Shown here one piece after another: positions 8,623 to 17,402 of a stretch of DNA of 64,000 nucleotides (within the stretch, counting starts at the first letter, position 1; the number at the start of each line of letters is the position of its first letter). The position numbers were made by a program, and so were the translations under genes. The notes under the pieces are model-generated. The model saw nothing but the letters and a program-made list of their open reading frames with translations, ran no database searches and was not told the origin of the DNA. The stretch lies in NCBI RefSeq assembly GCF_040719145.1, contig NZ_JBFDUZ010000006.1:62001-126000 (forward strand), given 5' to 3'. Source of the stretch: Paenibacillus sp. JQZ6Y-1 (GTDB lineage Bacteria; Bacillota; Bacilli; Paenibacillales; Paenibacillaceae).

Positions 8623-9939
8623 TTATTCTGTTACCAGATACTGGTTCAGCGTTGCTTTCAGCAATTCCTCGCGTCCCGATTCGTTGGCACGCGGATTCTC
8701 GTTATTTAGTGCGTATTCAGCCAGCGAAGACAGAGTAGCTTTGCCGCCAACCACGTCAGCGCCAATGCCCTCACGGAAGCTGCTGTAGCGTTTGTCGATA
8801 AAGTCTTCGAATACGCGATCTTCCAGCAGACGAGCCGCTGTCGTCAATCCTTTGGCAAACGTATCCATACCAACGATGTGTGCGATGACCAGATCGTCTG
8901 CATGGAATGATGGACGGCGTACTTTGGCGTCAAAGTTAATACCGCCGCGACCAAGACCACCGTTTTGCAGCACTTCGTACATTGTTGTGGTTGCCGCATA
9001 CAGGTCAACCGGGAATTCGTCTGTATCCCAACCGATCAGCAGATCGCCTTGGTTCGCATCCAGCGAGCCGAGCATATCGTTCGTACGAGCAACACGCAGC
9101 TCATGCTGGAACGTGTGACCAGCAAGGGTCGCATGGTTCGCTTCCAGATTTAATTTGAAATGATCCTTCAAATCATACTTTTGCAGGAAGGCAATTGCGG
9201 TTGCCGCGTCGAAATCGTACTGATGCTTGGTTGGCTCTTTTGGTTTTGGCTCGATCAGGAATTGAGCGTCAAAGCCGATTTCCTTCGCATAATCGACTGC
9301 CAGATGGAACATGCGCGCCATATTGTCCTGCTCGAGAGCGTAATCGGTATTCAGCAGCGTTTCGTAACCTTCACGACCGCCCCAGAATACGTAGTTTTCT
9401 GCGCCGAGACGCTTGCCGACTTCCAGACCTTTTTTGATCTGAGCCGCTGCATGCGCGTATACATCAGCGTTGCAGGTAGAAGCAGCACCGTGCATAAAGC
9501 GCGGATTGCTAAACATGTTAGCAGTATTCCAGAGCAGCTTTTTGCCAGTTTGCTTCATTTGTTGCTCGATCAGCTCGACAATGGTATCGATATTGTTATA
9601 AAATTCGCGGAGGCTGTCGCCTTCGGGAGCAATGTCTACATCATGGAAACAGAAGTATGGAATATTGAGCTTGTCCATCAGCTCGAACAGCGCCTCAACG
9701 CGTGCTTTTGCCAGATCCATACCAGTCAGATGACCCCATGGACGGGAAGCGGTTTCTACACCGAACGGATCGGCGCCACCAGCAACCAGAGTGTGCCAGT
9801 ATGCCATACCGAAGCGCAGATGCTCTTCCATCGTCTTGCCGGCGACAACTTGGGTCGGATTGTAAAATTTGAACGCATACGGATTTTTGGATTGGACACC
9901 TTCATATTGCACTTTCTCAATGTCTGCAAAATAAGCCAT
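8623..9939 (-). CDS. xylA: Xylose isomerase
   Basis: A 438-residue TIM-barrel enzyme that converts D-xylose to D-xylulose using two divalent metals. Hallmarks in order: [12 protein letters not shown] (catalytic His and Asp), [26 protein letters not shown] (metal-binding Glu), [14 protein letters not shown] (metal-binding Glu and His), GSLDANQGD and GWDTDEFP. The length fits the class II enzymes of Bacillus. The start is ATG 9939, because GAGGAGG lies 9 nt upstream; the frame is open to 9957. It is transcribed away from xylR, and its promoter region contains a XylR operator and a cre site. Confidence 0.97.
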   Translation of the reverse strand: MAYFADIEKVQYEGVQSKNPYAFKFYNPTQVVAGKTMEEHLRFGMAYWHTLVAGGADPFGVETASRPWGHLTGMDLAKARVEALFELMDKLNIPYFCFHDVDIAPEGDSLREFYNNIDTIVELIEQQMKQTGKKLLWNTANMFSNPRFMHGAASTCNADVYAHAAAQIKKGLEVGKRLGAENYVFWGGREGYETLLNTDYALEQDNMARMFHLAVDYAKEIGFDAQFLIEPKPKEPTKHQYDFDAATAIAFLQKYDLKDHFKLNLEANHATLAGHTFQHELRVARTNDMLGSLDANQGDLLIGWDTDEFPVDLYAATTTMYEVLQNGGLGRGGINFDAKVRRPSFHADDLVIAHIVGMDTFAKGLTTAARLLEDRVFEDFIDKRYSSFREGIGADVVGGKATLSSLAEYALNNENPRANESGREELLKATLNQYLVTE

Positions 9940-10051
9940 TACATAAATCCTCCTCACGATTCGTCTGATTCATAACCGGATGGCAATGCCTGCGTCCGGA
10001 TCGCCCATATCTTGCGCCAGCCGACGGCTGTTCCGCCAGATATTTCTTGTA

Positions 10052-10065
10052 AGAAATCGTTTACA
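10052..10065 (-). promoter_or_regulatory. cre site of xylA
   Basis: The minus strand reads TGTAAACGATTTCT, 13 of 14 positions of TGNAARCGNWWWCA. It lies just downstream of the likely -10 box, where CcpA would block initiation or clearance. Confidence 0.75.
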
Positions 10066-10070
10066 TCGCT

Positions 10071-10099
10071 ATCCTAACATATATACATCACTTTGTCTA
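10071..10099 (-). promoter_or_regulatory. Probable xylA promoter
   Basis: On the minus strand TAGACA (10099-10094) and TAGGAT (10076-10071) are spaced by 17 bp. The -35 element is inside the XylR operator. Confidence 0.55.
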
Positions 10100-10114
10100 T
10101 TCGATAAACAAAGT
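10090..10114. promoter_or_regulatory. XylR operator (xylO)
   Basis: A near-perfect palindrome, ACTTTGTCTAT-TCG-ATAAACAAAGT, with 10 of 11 arm positions paired. It lies between xylA and xylR and resembles known xylO sites with TTTGTTTA/TAAACAAA-type half-sites. Confidence 0.85.
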
Positions 10115-10146
10115 ATTCGAACTACCATTTGGAGAGGAGAAATAGT

Positions 10147-11310
10147 ATGAAAATCACCGGAGATCAGGCGCTGGTTAAAAAAATAAATAAATCCCTTGTC
10201 CTCGAAAATATTCGTCGTTACGCCCCCCTGTCGCGCACTCGTGTATCGCAGCTGACCGGGCTGAACAAAGCGACTGTCTCCAATCTTGTGCAGGAATTGA
10301 TCGATGATCGGCTTGTGCTAGAATCTGGCGAAGGTCAATCCAGTGGCGGTCGTAAGCCGCTCATGCTGGAATTCAATAGCGGTGCTGGTTATGCCGCAGG
10401 CGTAGAACTGAGTGTCAACGAATTGACGATTGTGCTGACTAATCTGGAAGGCATCATTATTACCCGCCAGACAGAGCCTTTGCCGGATCATCGGTTGGAA
10501 ACGACGCTATCGCTGATGCAGCGCATGATGGCGCATCTACTCGCTGAGGTTCCTCCATCCGTGCATGGCTTGATCGGCATGGGGGTCGGTGTACCGGGCA
10601 TGGTCGATGAACTGGGCAATGTATTATTTGCCCCCAATCTAGGCTGGGAAGGTGTGCCGCTACGCGAGGAATTGGAGCAGCTGTTCAGCTTACCCGTTAC
10701 CATCGATAATGAAGCCAATGCAGGTGCTATTGGCGAGTTGCAGTTTGGCGCTGGTCGTCACGCTCGACATCTCGTGTATGTCAGCGTTGGTATGGGTATC
10801 GGCTCCGGCATTATTATCGATGGCGAACCGTACAAAGGTGCGCGCGGATACGCTGGCGAAACCGGGCATATGTCGGTGGAATCGTACGGTCTGCCCTGTT
10901 CATGTGGCAGTCGCGGATGCTGGGAATTGTATGCTTCCGAGCTTGCCTATGAACATGCCATGCCCGATCCACAGCCCAATACGAATACTGCCTACTGGGT
11001 ACAGCAGGCATTGTGGGATGAGCCGGAAGCGATTCGTTTATTCCAACGTATCGGTGAATATCTGGGTATCGGTATTACCAATCTGGTTAACAGCTTTAAC
11101 CCAGAGCTGGTCATTATCGGCGGTCACATGCGACAAGCAGAACCGTGGATTGCGCCGTATGTAGAAGAGGTCGTCTCGCAGCGCACCTTGCCGTATCATC
11201 GTCAAAAGCTAGTCATTCAGTATTCTGAACTAGGTGAGCAATCGACTGTTATCGGAGCGGCGTATTCTGCCATCTCCCAATTTCTTGGTAGAGTACGCGT
11301 ATCGATCTAA
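10147..11310 (+). CDS. xylR: Xylose operon repressor XylR, ROK family
   Basis: A 387-residue repressor that should release xylA when it binds xylose. The N-terminal winged helix-turn-helix is RTRVSQLTGLNKATVSNLVQ, followed by a ROK sugar-kinase-like domain with GMGVGVPGMVD, IDNEANAGAIGE and the zinc motif CSCGSRGCWELYAS. The start is ATG 10147, since GGAGAGGAG ends 6 nt upstream; the longer frame from 10129 overlaps that site. It is divergent from xylA across the shared operator, as in Bacillus, so it probably also controls itself. Confidence 0.95.
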   Translation: MKITGDQALVKKINKSLVLENIRRYAPLSRTRVSQLTGLNKATVSNLVQELIDDRLVLESGEGQSSGGRKPLMLEFNSGAGYAAGVELSVNELTIVLTNLEGIIITRQTEPLPDHRLETTLSLMQRMMAHLLAEVPPSVHGLIGMGVGVPGMVDELGNVLFAPNLGWEGVPLREELEQLFSLPVTIDNEANAGAIGELQFGAGRHARHLVYVSVGMGIGSGIIIDGEPYKGARGYAGETGHMSVESYGLPCSCGSRGCWELYASELAYEHAMPDPQPNTNTAYWVQQALWDEPEAIRLFQRIGEYLGIGITNLVNSFNPELVIIGGHMRQAEPWIAPYVEEVVSQRTLPYHRQKLVIQYSELGEQSTVIGAAYSAISQFLGRVRVSI

Positions 11311-11587
11311 TGCTTCTCCCTCAATAAAGAACATACACTGTTGCGCATGACGTTACGGGCTGTTGGTATCTGGTCGTCATGCGTACACGATTGATGTTGC
11401 ATCCATCCGGTTACATACATATAAGGTGTCAGGGCTATACGTAAAATGGCAGATGCGATTTGGGTATTTACACGCTCGGTGAGAGGCTAGCAAGCACAGA
11501 AGCGAATAGTATAAATATATTCTGAATCACACCTACATCTTTCCGTTGTTAGACGCATTATCGCACGCTATATTTTCCATAATCTGA
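11311..11587. other. Gap after xylR
   Basis: I see no gene and no clear terminator in this stretch before the promoter of the Met-rich gene. Confidence 0.4.
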
Positions 11588-11616
11588 TTGTTTTTAATAG
11601 GAAAATGTAGTATGCT
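11588..11616 (+). promoter_or_regulatory. Probable promoter of the Met-rich gene
   Basis: TTGTTT (11588-11593), 17 bp and TATGCT (11611-11616) resemble a weak sigma-A promoter; the leader would be about 70 nt. Confidence 0.45.
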
Positions 11617-11690
11617 AACAGCGTCAGGGCTTCATCTAACGGCTCTGTACCCGGTAACATCAAAAATACATTTTAGAGGAGATGGCAACA

Positions 11691-11918
11691 ATGGATAAAA
11701 TGTGTATGCAAATGATGATGGGTATGTGTATGGAAGACATGATGAGCAAAATGAACAACATGAAAATGATGATGGAAATGTGCAACAAAATGGATATGTC
11801 CATGATGAAAGACATGGATATGGACATGAATATGATGATGAGCAAATTGCAAGAGTGCGACGAAATGATGACATCCATGATGTCGATGATGCGTGACATG
11901 AAACAAGCCAGCATGTAA
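11691..11918 (+). CDS. Methionine-dominated small protein of unknown function
   Basis: A 75-residue protein in which 34 residues are Met by my count, with four Cys. There is no Ile, Val, Phe, Tyr, Trp, Pro or His and only one Leu, so methionine fills nearly every hydrophobic position. The rest is mainly Asp, Glu, Lys, Asn and Ser, with many MxM and MM steps. The pattern suggests a helical hairpin with a methionine core. No signal peptide is visible. I chose ATG 11691 because AGAGGAG (11675-11681) is 9 nt upstream; ATG 11682 directly abuts it. A promoter-like pair precedes it and a hairpin overlaps its stop, so it looks like a real single-gene unit. Possible roles are soft-metal (Cu/Ag) binding, an oxidation sink or a spore component. 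All are speculation. Confidence 0.8.
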   Translation: MDKMCMQMMMGMCMEDMMSKMNNMKMMMEMCNKMDMSMMKDMDMDMNMMMSKLQECDEMMTSMMSMMRDMKQASM

Positions 11919-11952
11919 TTCACATGTCCATGTGAATCCATACTGGCTTATT
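11906..11952 (+). terminator. Hairpin at the end of the Met-rich gene
   Basis: AGCCAG pairs with CTGGCT outside, and ATTCACATG with CATGTGAAT inside, followed by TATTTG. The stem begins before the stop codon. Confidence 0.7.
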
Positions 11953-12150
11953 TGTACGACGGTAGCGCCGTGTCTTGGCGGATCGGCTGCTACTGGGCAA
12001 CATTTCATAGTTGTACAGCAATAACATACATGAGTAATACAGAAGCCGGGCAATGTCAGTTGTCCGGTTTTTGGCATGTACATATGGATACGCGTAGTAT
12101 TGGTTCACACGTATATCATGCACATCACGTCGGGTATATGGACAGCCACC

Positions 12151-12513
12151 TTAGCGGCACGATTCACAATCATGTTTTAGACCAGCAGTTTCTTCCTGAA
12201 TTTGACGCGATACGGAGATGCGTTGCAGCTTCAGCTCCCACCATTGCTCTAGTAGATGCTGCTTGACGGTATCATCGGTGCTCTCGCGGATGTTGTCATA
12301 CAGCTCCAACAGCTTGCCATTGATGCGGTCGAACTGTCTCCACAGATGTTCAGTTACCGCCCACTCACGCTGCCATTGCTGAGAATGATTCAGACGTGCC
12401 AAGCTGGATAGAATCTCCTGCTGCCACTCCTGATCTCCAATCGCTATTGCATAATTCAGCAGGTCGAGATAGTCATCATTGCGTTCTGTTACGATATTCT
12501 GAATAGGATTCAC
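12151..12513 (-). CDS. Hypothetical helical protein
   Basis: I do not recognise this protein. The 120 residues are predicted to be mostly helical, rich in Gln, Glu, Leu and Trp (for example QWQREWAVTEHLWRQFDRIN), with no signal peptide or membrane segment and a C-terminus ending in two closely spaced Cys. The start is inferred as GTG 12513, because GAAGGTGA lies 8-9 nt before it; a TTG at 12531 would add six residues but has no usable site. It converges on the Met-rich gene about 230 bp away. Confidence 0.6.
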   Translation of the reverse strand: MNPIQNIVTERNDDYLDLLNYAIAIGDQEWQQEILSSLARLNHSQQWQREWAVTEHLWRQFDRINGKLLELYDNIRESTDDTVKQHLLEQWWELKLQRISVSRQIQEETAGLKHDCESCR

Positions 12514-12981
12514 AGTTATACTCACCTTCAATCTCTTTATATACCAAGTATTATACTCGGAATATACAGGTTTTCAATAGATTTGGACCAAAAAGGTACT
12601 GAATCCGTTATAGTTTTATTGAATAGCGGGCACCTATATATAGACTATAGCTGGAATAAGGAGCGGTTCAGCTAGCGTAATAAGTGGTGGAATGATAAGA
12701 TGCAACCGTGCTTATCTCAAATTTGACGTAAAATCGCCTTATTTGGCTGTGAATCTTTTATCGGTTTTCGACTATAATTTCGTTATTGGTAATTGTTGGG
12801 CAGTCTTTGTTTTCGTCAGACACGCGATTGTTGAATGAACAAAGTCTGTGTGTTGTCAGAGATAGATAGCAATCGGAATATATAGATGAGGTCGGACGGC
12901 GATTGCCGGTATGCGATCCACAGAGATGGATGGAGAACAGCAGGATGATGAACCTACTTGTGAAATGGAGAGAGAGCAACC
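12514..12981. other. Gap between two hypothetical genes
   Basis: AT-rich and divergent, so it should hold promoters for both flanking genes. I recognise no riboswitch, operator or coding frame in it. Confidence 0.4.
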
Positions 12982-13179
12982 ATGACGTTCTGGGAAAATG
13001 CTGATATTTCGCTGCCCTTTTACGTACTGATGTTTGTATTTGCCTTGATTATTGTGCCGTTGTTCAGTCTGGGTGTGTTTAATTTCTCGCAGGCAAAACG
13101 CAAAAAAGGAGCTTCGCTGCTGGCAGTAGGATTTGCATTCTTCCTGATCTTTCAAGCGGTGACCAAGCTGTTCTTTTAG
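12982..13179 (+). CDS. Small hypothetical membrane protein
   Basis: A 65-residue protein with two membrane segments, at about residues 11-34 (FYVLMFVFALIIVPLFSLGV) and 45-64 (LLAVGFAFFLIFQAVTKLFF). They are separated by a positively charged turn, SQAKRKKG, which would face the cytoplasm. GGAGAGAGAG stands 5 nt before the ATG and a good terminator follows, so it is likely a real one-gene unit. I do not recognise the family. The charged turn predicts both ends outside. Confidence 0.72.
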   Translation: MTFWENADISLPFYVLMFVFALIIVPLFSLGVFNFSQAKRKKGASLLAVGFAFFLIFQAVTKLFF

Positions 13180-13248
13180 CGATTGTAGATGACACGGCAA
13201 TGGATAGATAGTATATAAGTTGTAACCGATATATTGGTATCTCATAGC

Positions 13249-13294
13249 AAGCGAACGACTTTTGTTATACTACAGAGGTCGGTCGCTTTTTTTG
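13249..13294 (+). terminator. Terminator of the small membrane protein gene
   Basis: AGCGAACGACTT pairs with AGGTCGGTCGCT (one mismatch and one G-U), followed by seven T. It also lies about 35 bp before the next start. Confidence 0.82.
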
Positions 13295-13329
13295 TCATTC
13301 ATTTTATAGATTTGCAAAGGAGTATACAT

Positions 13330-14439
13330 ATGAACATACAACACTGCTCGTATCCACCCCTGCAACAGAATCCTGGCAAACTACTTGCCATTCGCGAATG
13401 GTCGCCATCGTCGGTTGCAACTGAAACCATGGAACCGCAATTGATCGCTCTGAATGAGCAGCAGCAAGTATGGAAGATTGATCTGCTGTCCGGTGCAGTA
13501 CAAAGGATTGCTCAGCTTGACTTGATGGAATTCCATGCTACACATCCGGTTCAACTGGTGATAAGCCCTTGTGGTCGTTTTGCTGCTGTAAGCAATACGT
13601 TGGGACGGCATGCCGTCGTACTTAATCTGGAATCTGGCAATATGGTCATGGAACTCAATCGAGGCGAGTATCATTATGACAAATCTACCTATCCGCTTGC
13701 TTTTGTACAACGCGATCAGCAGGTGCTGCTTATTCATGGCAAAGATTGGAATCGGTTGGAGCTGACCTCCTTACTGCCGGATGTCCGTGCGATCAGTGAA
13801 CGTCCGGTTCCTCAGGTGCATTCGGACTCGTACTCACGAGATGACCATTATCTGGATTATTTTCACGGACAACTGCATGTATCGCCTGATGGCAAGTATG
13901 TGGCGGAAACCGGATGGGCTTGGACACCGGTCGGCATTACGGTAGCATGGAGTATGGATGACTGGATGAACAACGTCTGGGAATCCGAGGATGGAGAATC
14001 ACGGGATCGTATCTGGAGCCCGCTCATCGATTGGGATGTGCCGATGGTATGGCTGGATCACGAACGGCTCGCTATCTGGGGACAAGTGGATGAAGATATG
14101 CTAGATGAAGAGGATTGGGATACAGAAGGAACAGCGCCTGCTATACTGATCTACCATGTAAACCAACGCACACGGCAGAAAGTTTTATTGGAGGTGCCTG
14201 CTTTTTCAATGGACTCCGGTATAGAGGATGTGTTTATGCATCCACAGGCGCAGCTTGCTGTATCCTCTGCTGGCACATTGTTTGCTTGGGGACAGGGATT
14301 GCCTCTGTACAGTTGGAATCTCACAGATTGGCAAGTGGAAATCCATGACTACCCTGCTCTTCCCGATCTGTATCATGTACAAGCCGATTCATTTTTGAAA
14401 ATAGAGGATGGTAGGATAGAAGCATGGCGTTTCCTATAG
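13330..14439 (+). CDS. Hypothetical cytoplasmic WD40/propeller-like protein
   Basis: A 369-residue protein without signal peptide. Repeating beta-strand blocks of the type LVISPCGRFAAVSN, LHVSPDGKYVAETG and HPQAQLAVSSAGTLFAW are typical of a beta-propeller of the WD40/YVTN kind. The function is unknown; such folds usually bind proteins. The start is ATG 13330, since GCAAAGGAG lies 7 nt upstream; the frame is open from 13234 but that stretch contains the preceding terminator. A very acidic loop (DEDMLDEEDWDTEG) lies at about residues 255-270. It ends close to the convergent AraC regulator. Confidence 0.72.
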   Translation: MNIQHCSYPPLQQNPGKLLAIREWSPSSVATETMEPQLIALNEQQQVWKIDLLSGAVQRIAQLDLMEFHATHPVQLVISPCGRFAAVSNTLGRHAVVLNLESGNMVMELNRGEYHYDKSTYPLAFVQRDQQVLLIHGKDWNRLELTSLLPDVRAISERPVPQVHSDSYSRDDHYLDYFHGQLHVSPDGKYVAETGWAWTPVGITVAWSMDDWMNNVWESEDGESRDRIWSPLIDWDVPMVWLDHERLAIWGQVDEDMLDEEDWDTEGTAPAILIYHVNQRTRQKVLLEVPAFSMDSGIEDVFMHPQAQLAVSSAGTLFAWGQGLPLYSWNLTDWQVEIHDYPALPDLYHVQADSFLKIEDGRIEAWRFL

Positions 14440-14482
14440 AGGAACGGCTCTGCATGTATTATTACCGTCCATCGTTGATCAG

Positions 14483-15430
14483 TCAATCATGGATCATTTC
14501 ATCCTCATTCATGATAGATGCTGACGTAGATTGTAGTCTCCGAATATCGCTGATGGGCGGCAGTCCGAACATTCTCGCATATTCCCGATTAAACTGCGAA
14601 GGGCTCTCATAACCTACTTGAAATGCCACCTCAGCAGCTTGAATAGAGTCATTCAGCAGCATGTTCCGCGCTTCTTGAAGCCGAATCTGCTTTTGAAATT
14701 GTACAGGGCTCATCATCGTGACATCGCGAAAATGACGATACAGCGAAGATGGACTCAGGTTGACCTTGGAAGCCAGCTCATCAATATGCAGGGGCTCGCT
14801 ATATGTATCGCGGATATGCTGAATAATCTCCGCGATATAAGCAGCTCGACCAGCACCGGGCGCCATCTGTCGTAAGGCATTCCCCTGCTTCCCTCGCAAC
14901 GCCCGGTATAGAATTTCTCGTGCAATCATAGGGGCAAGGATCGGCAGATCCTCAGGCTTGTCTATCAACTTGAGCAAGCGGACAAACGCATCCACCATAT
15001 CTGTATCTGCATGACTGACAAACAATCCACGTTCCAACTCTCCCTGCGAAGCAGGTATATGTTCCATATCACGCATCAGCTCTAAAATGTGCTGGGCATC
15101 AATCTGCAACCGAACAGCCAGATAAGGCGCATCGGGCGAAGCCTTGATCACCTGACCGGAAATAGGCAGATCAACCGATACGGCGAAGTATTCAGACGGT
15201 CCGTAATGATACTGCTCTTCCCCCAGTAAAACTAACTTCTCCCCCTGTGCCACCAGACAGATGGATGGCTCATACACCGTATAAATAGGAGTCTCATCGG
15301 TATTGCGGATAAGCGATAAGGCAGGAAAATCCGTCTGATACACACCATCGCTTTTGCAGTATTGGGCAATCAGAGAGCCTAATTCATGTAATGTTGATGA
15401 AAGGTACTGCTTAGTATGGGTACTCGTCAT
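14483..15430 (-). CDS. AraC-family transcriptional regulator
   Basis: A 315-residue regulator. The N-terminal half is the AraC_N ligand-binding type (LSLIRNTDETPIYTVYEPSICLVAQGEK, then YFAVSVDLPISGQV). The C-terminal half is a double helix-turn-helix, with HIDELASKVNLSPSSLYRHF and AAEVAFQVGYESPSQFNREY. GGAGGAAG precedes ATG 15430. It is divergent from an SDR gene; AraC_N regulators are often paired with an oxidoreductase that they control, so the SDR is the likely target. The inducer is unknown. Confidence 0.9.
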   Translation of the reverse strand: MTSTHTKQYLSSTLHELGSLIAQYCKSDGVYQTDFPALSLIRNTDETPIYTVYEPSICLVAQGEKLVLLGEEQYHYGPSEYFAVSVDLPISGQVIKASPDAPYLAVRLQIDAQHILELMRDMEHIPASQGELERGLFVSHADTDMVDAFVRLLKLIDKPEDLPILAPMIAREILYRALRGKQGNALRQMAPGAGRAAYIAEIIQHIRDTYSEPLHIDELASKVNLSPSSLYRHFRDVTMMSPVQFQKQIRLQEARNMLLNDSIQAAEVAFQVGYESPSQFNREYARMFGLPPISDIRRLQSTSASIMNEDEMIHD

Positions 15431-15504
15431 TTGTACTTCCTCCTTATCCTTCCTGTTGTTTGTATTATACCCATCCTTTCGTTAAAAATGTCAGAATATA
15501 TACG

Positions 15505-15527
15505 GCATTGCGAGGATTAGGCAATGC
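15505..15527. promoter_or_regulatory. Inverted repeat between AraC regulator and SDR
   Basis: GCATTGC and GCAATGC are separated by 9 bp in the divergent promoter region. It could be an operator, although AraC proteins more often use direct repeats. Confidence 0.4.
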
Positions 15528-15602
15528 TATGCTTGTATTGTTCTACCGCTCCCCTTTCCCTCACACGCATACTAAGAATATCCATAGCGAAAGGGGAATA
15601 TC

Positions 15603-16358
15603 ATGATGAACACAGAAGTAATGAATGGAATTGCAGGCAAAGTGGTCTTGATCACGGGGGCAAGCAGCGGCATTGGCGAAGCAACAGCACGACTGTTGGC
15701 GCAGCATCAAGCGATTGTGGTGATGGGGGCTCGGCGCATCGATCGTTTGGAAGCGCTGGTTGCAGAGATTCAGGAAACGGGTGGTACAGCGTACTGTCGC
15801 CAGCTCGATGTGACCGATGTGGCGGATATGCAAGAGTTTGTCCAGTATGCACAGAACACATGCGGTCGTGTGGATGTTCTGGTGAACAATGCTGGTGTAA
15901 TGCCACTATCCAATCTGGCGGAAAACAAAATAGATGAATGGAATCGCATGATCGATGTGAATATACGCGGCGTTTTACATGGCATTGCAGCGGCTCTCCC
16001 GATCATGCAGCAGCAACAGAGTGGACAATTCATTAATATTGCCTCAATCGGTGCGTATTCCGTAACACCGACAGCTTCTGTCTACTGTGCGACCAAATAC
16101 GCCGTGAAAGCCATTTCGGATGGATTGCGCATGGAAACCGAATCGCATATCCGTGTCACCCTTGTGTCACCGGGCGTTACCGAATCCGAGTTGGCAGACA
16201 GCATCTCCGATGAACATTCACGAGCATTTATGCGCGAATATCGCCGGATCGCTCTACCTGCTGAAGCCATCGCCGAAGCAATTCTGTATGCCATTAAGCA
16301 ACCGGCACACGTGGATGTGAGCGAAATGATCGTTCGTCCGATAAAAGAAAGCAGCTGA
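15603..16358 (+). CDS. SDR-family NAD(P)-dependent oxidoreductase
   Basis: A 251-residue classical short-chain dehydrogenase. The cofactor motif TGASSGIG is at residues 18-25, the structural NNAG motif in VDVLVNNAGVM, and the catalytic YxxxK in VYCATKYAVKA with an upstream Ser in NIASIG. Arg residues in GARRIDR after the second strand suggest NADP(H). It resembles the YdfG-type hydroxy acid/alcohol dehydrogenases; the substrate is not evident. AAAGGGG lies 6 nt before ATG 15603. It is divergent from an AraC regulator and ends at a strong hairpin. Confidence 0.9.
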   Translation: MMNTEVMNGIAGKVVLITGASSGIGEATARLLAQHQAIVVMGARRIDRLEALVAEIQETGGTAYCRQLDVTDVADMQEFVQYAQNTCGRVDVLVNNAGVMPLSNLAENKIDEWNRMIDVNIRGVLHGIAAALPIMQQQQSGQFINIASIGAYSVTPTASVYCATKYAVKAISDGLRMETESHIRVTLVSPGVTESELADSISDEHSRAFMREYRRIALPAEAIAEAILYAIKQPAHVDVSEMIVRPIKESS

Positions 16359-16385
16359 ACAGACAAAGAGCCAGCCTTACAGTTC

Positions 16386-16425
16386 AACAAAGAATCCACC
16401 CCATGATAGGAGTGGATTCTTTGTT
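16386..16425. terminator. Bidirectional terminator between SDR and trxB
   Basis: AACAAAGAATCCAC pairs perfectly with GTGGATTCTTTGTT between two convergent genes. Confidence 0.8.
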
Positions 16426-16460
16426 TATTGATATATTGTTGTAAAAGATTACATCTATCC

Positions 16461-17402
16461 TTACAGCATTACTGCCGCATGCTCAGTCGCTTCGATGAAT
16501 TTCTCAGCATCCATCGCTGCCATACAGCCGCTGCCTGCTGCGGTGATCGCTTGACGATAGCGGGTATCCTGTACGTCACCACACGCGAATACGCCAGGGA
16601 TGTTCGTTTCGGATGTACCTGCATGAGTAACGATATAGCCGTTCTCGTCGGTAGTGATCTGTCCGCCGAGGAAGCCGGTGTTTGGATGGTGACCAATCGC
16701 TACGAATACGCCGTGTGCATCGATGATCTCTTCTTCGCCTGTTTCATTGTTCAGTACTTTCAGACCAGTAACGCCGAGTGGTCCAGCAACAACTTCCAGT
16801 GGCGTACGGTTCAGCGCCCACTCGATTTTGTCATTGGCACGGGCGCGATCTTGCATGATTTTGGAAGCGCGCAGTTCTTCACGGCGGTGTACCAGTGTTA
16901 CTTTGGAAGCGAAACGAGTCAGGAAGCTTGCTTCTTCCAGTGCAGAATCGCCGCCACCGACTACGATGATTTCTTTATTACGGAAGAAGAAACCGTCACA
17001 GGTTGCACAAGTACTGACACCGCGACCGATATTGTCTTGCTCATTCGGAATGCCGAGGTATTTGGCAGTTGCACCAGTGGAGATGATGAGCGTCTCAGTG
17101 ACAATCTCGCCTTTGCCTTCCACTTGCAATTTGAATGGACGCTCGGACATATCCACGTTGTCGACCCAGCCAGTATAGAACTCAGCGCCAAAACGCTCTG
17201 CTTGTTTGCGCATATTGTCCATCAGCTCAGGACCCATGATACCGTCAGGGAAGCCGGGGAAATTCTCAACCTCCGTTGTGGTGGTCAATTGACCGCCGGG
17301 CTGTGGTCCTTCGATAACAAGTGGGCTCATGTTAGCACGAGCGAGGTAAATAGCGGCAGTCAAACCAGCAGGTCCAGTACCAATGATTACGGATTTGTAC
17401 AT
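16461..17402 (-). CDS. trxB: Thioredoxin reductase
   Basis: A 313-residue flavoenzyme that reduces thioredoxin with NADPH. FAD is bound by GTGPAG at residues 8-13, the redox pair is Cys132/Cys135 in TCATCDG, NADPH is bound by VVGGGDSALEEA, and the C-terminal FAD motif is FACGDVQDTRYRQAITAAGSGC. Length and order match the low-molecular-weight bacterial enzyme. The start is ATG 17402 with GGAGGA 7 nt upstream; the frame runs to 17417. It is a single gene with a long upstream region carrying inverted repeats. Confidence 0.97.
   Translation of the reverse strand: MYKSVIIGTGPAGLTAAIYLARANMSPLVIEGPQPGGQLTTTTEVENFPGFPDGIMGPELMDNMRKQAERFGAEFYTGWVDNVDMSERPFKLQVEGKGEIVTETLIISTGATAKYLGIPNEQDNIGRGVSTCATCDGFFFRNKEIIVVGGGDSALEEASFLTRFASKVTLVHRREELRASKIMQDRARANDKIEWALNRTPLEVVAGPLGVTGLKVLNNETGEEEIIDAHGVFVAIGHHPNTGFLGGQITTDENGYIVTHAGTSETNIPGVFACGDVQDTRYRQAITAAGSGCMAAMDAEKFIEATEHAAVML

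Noticed and set aside
11673-12083. A 136-codon His-rich frame antisense to the Met-rich gene
   Set aside because: Its histidines are the exact reverse complement of ATG (CAT), so the composition is a shadow of the Met codons. The Met frame has the ribosome binding site and promoter.
11952-12266. A 104-codon plus-strand frame after the Met-rich gene
   Set aside because: It starts inside the terminator hairpin and overlaps the better-supported minus-strand gene at 12151.
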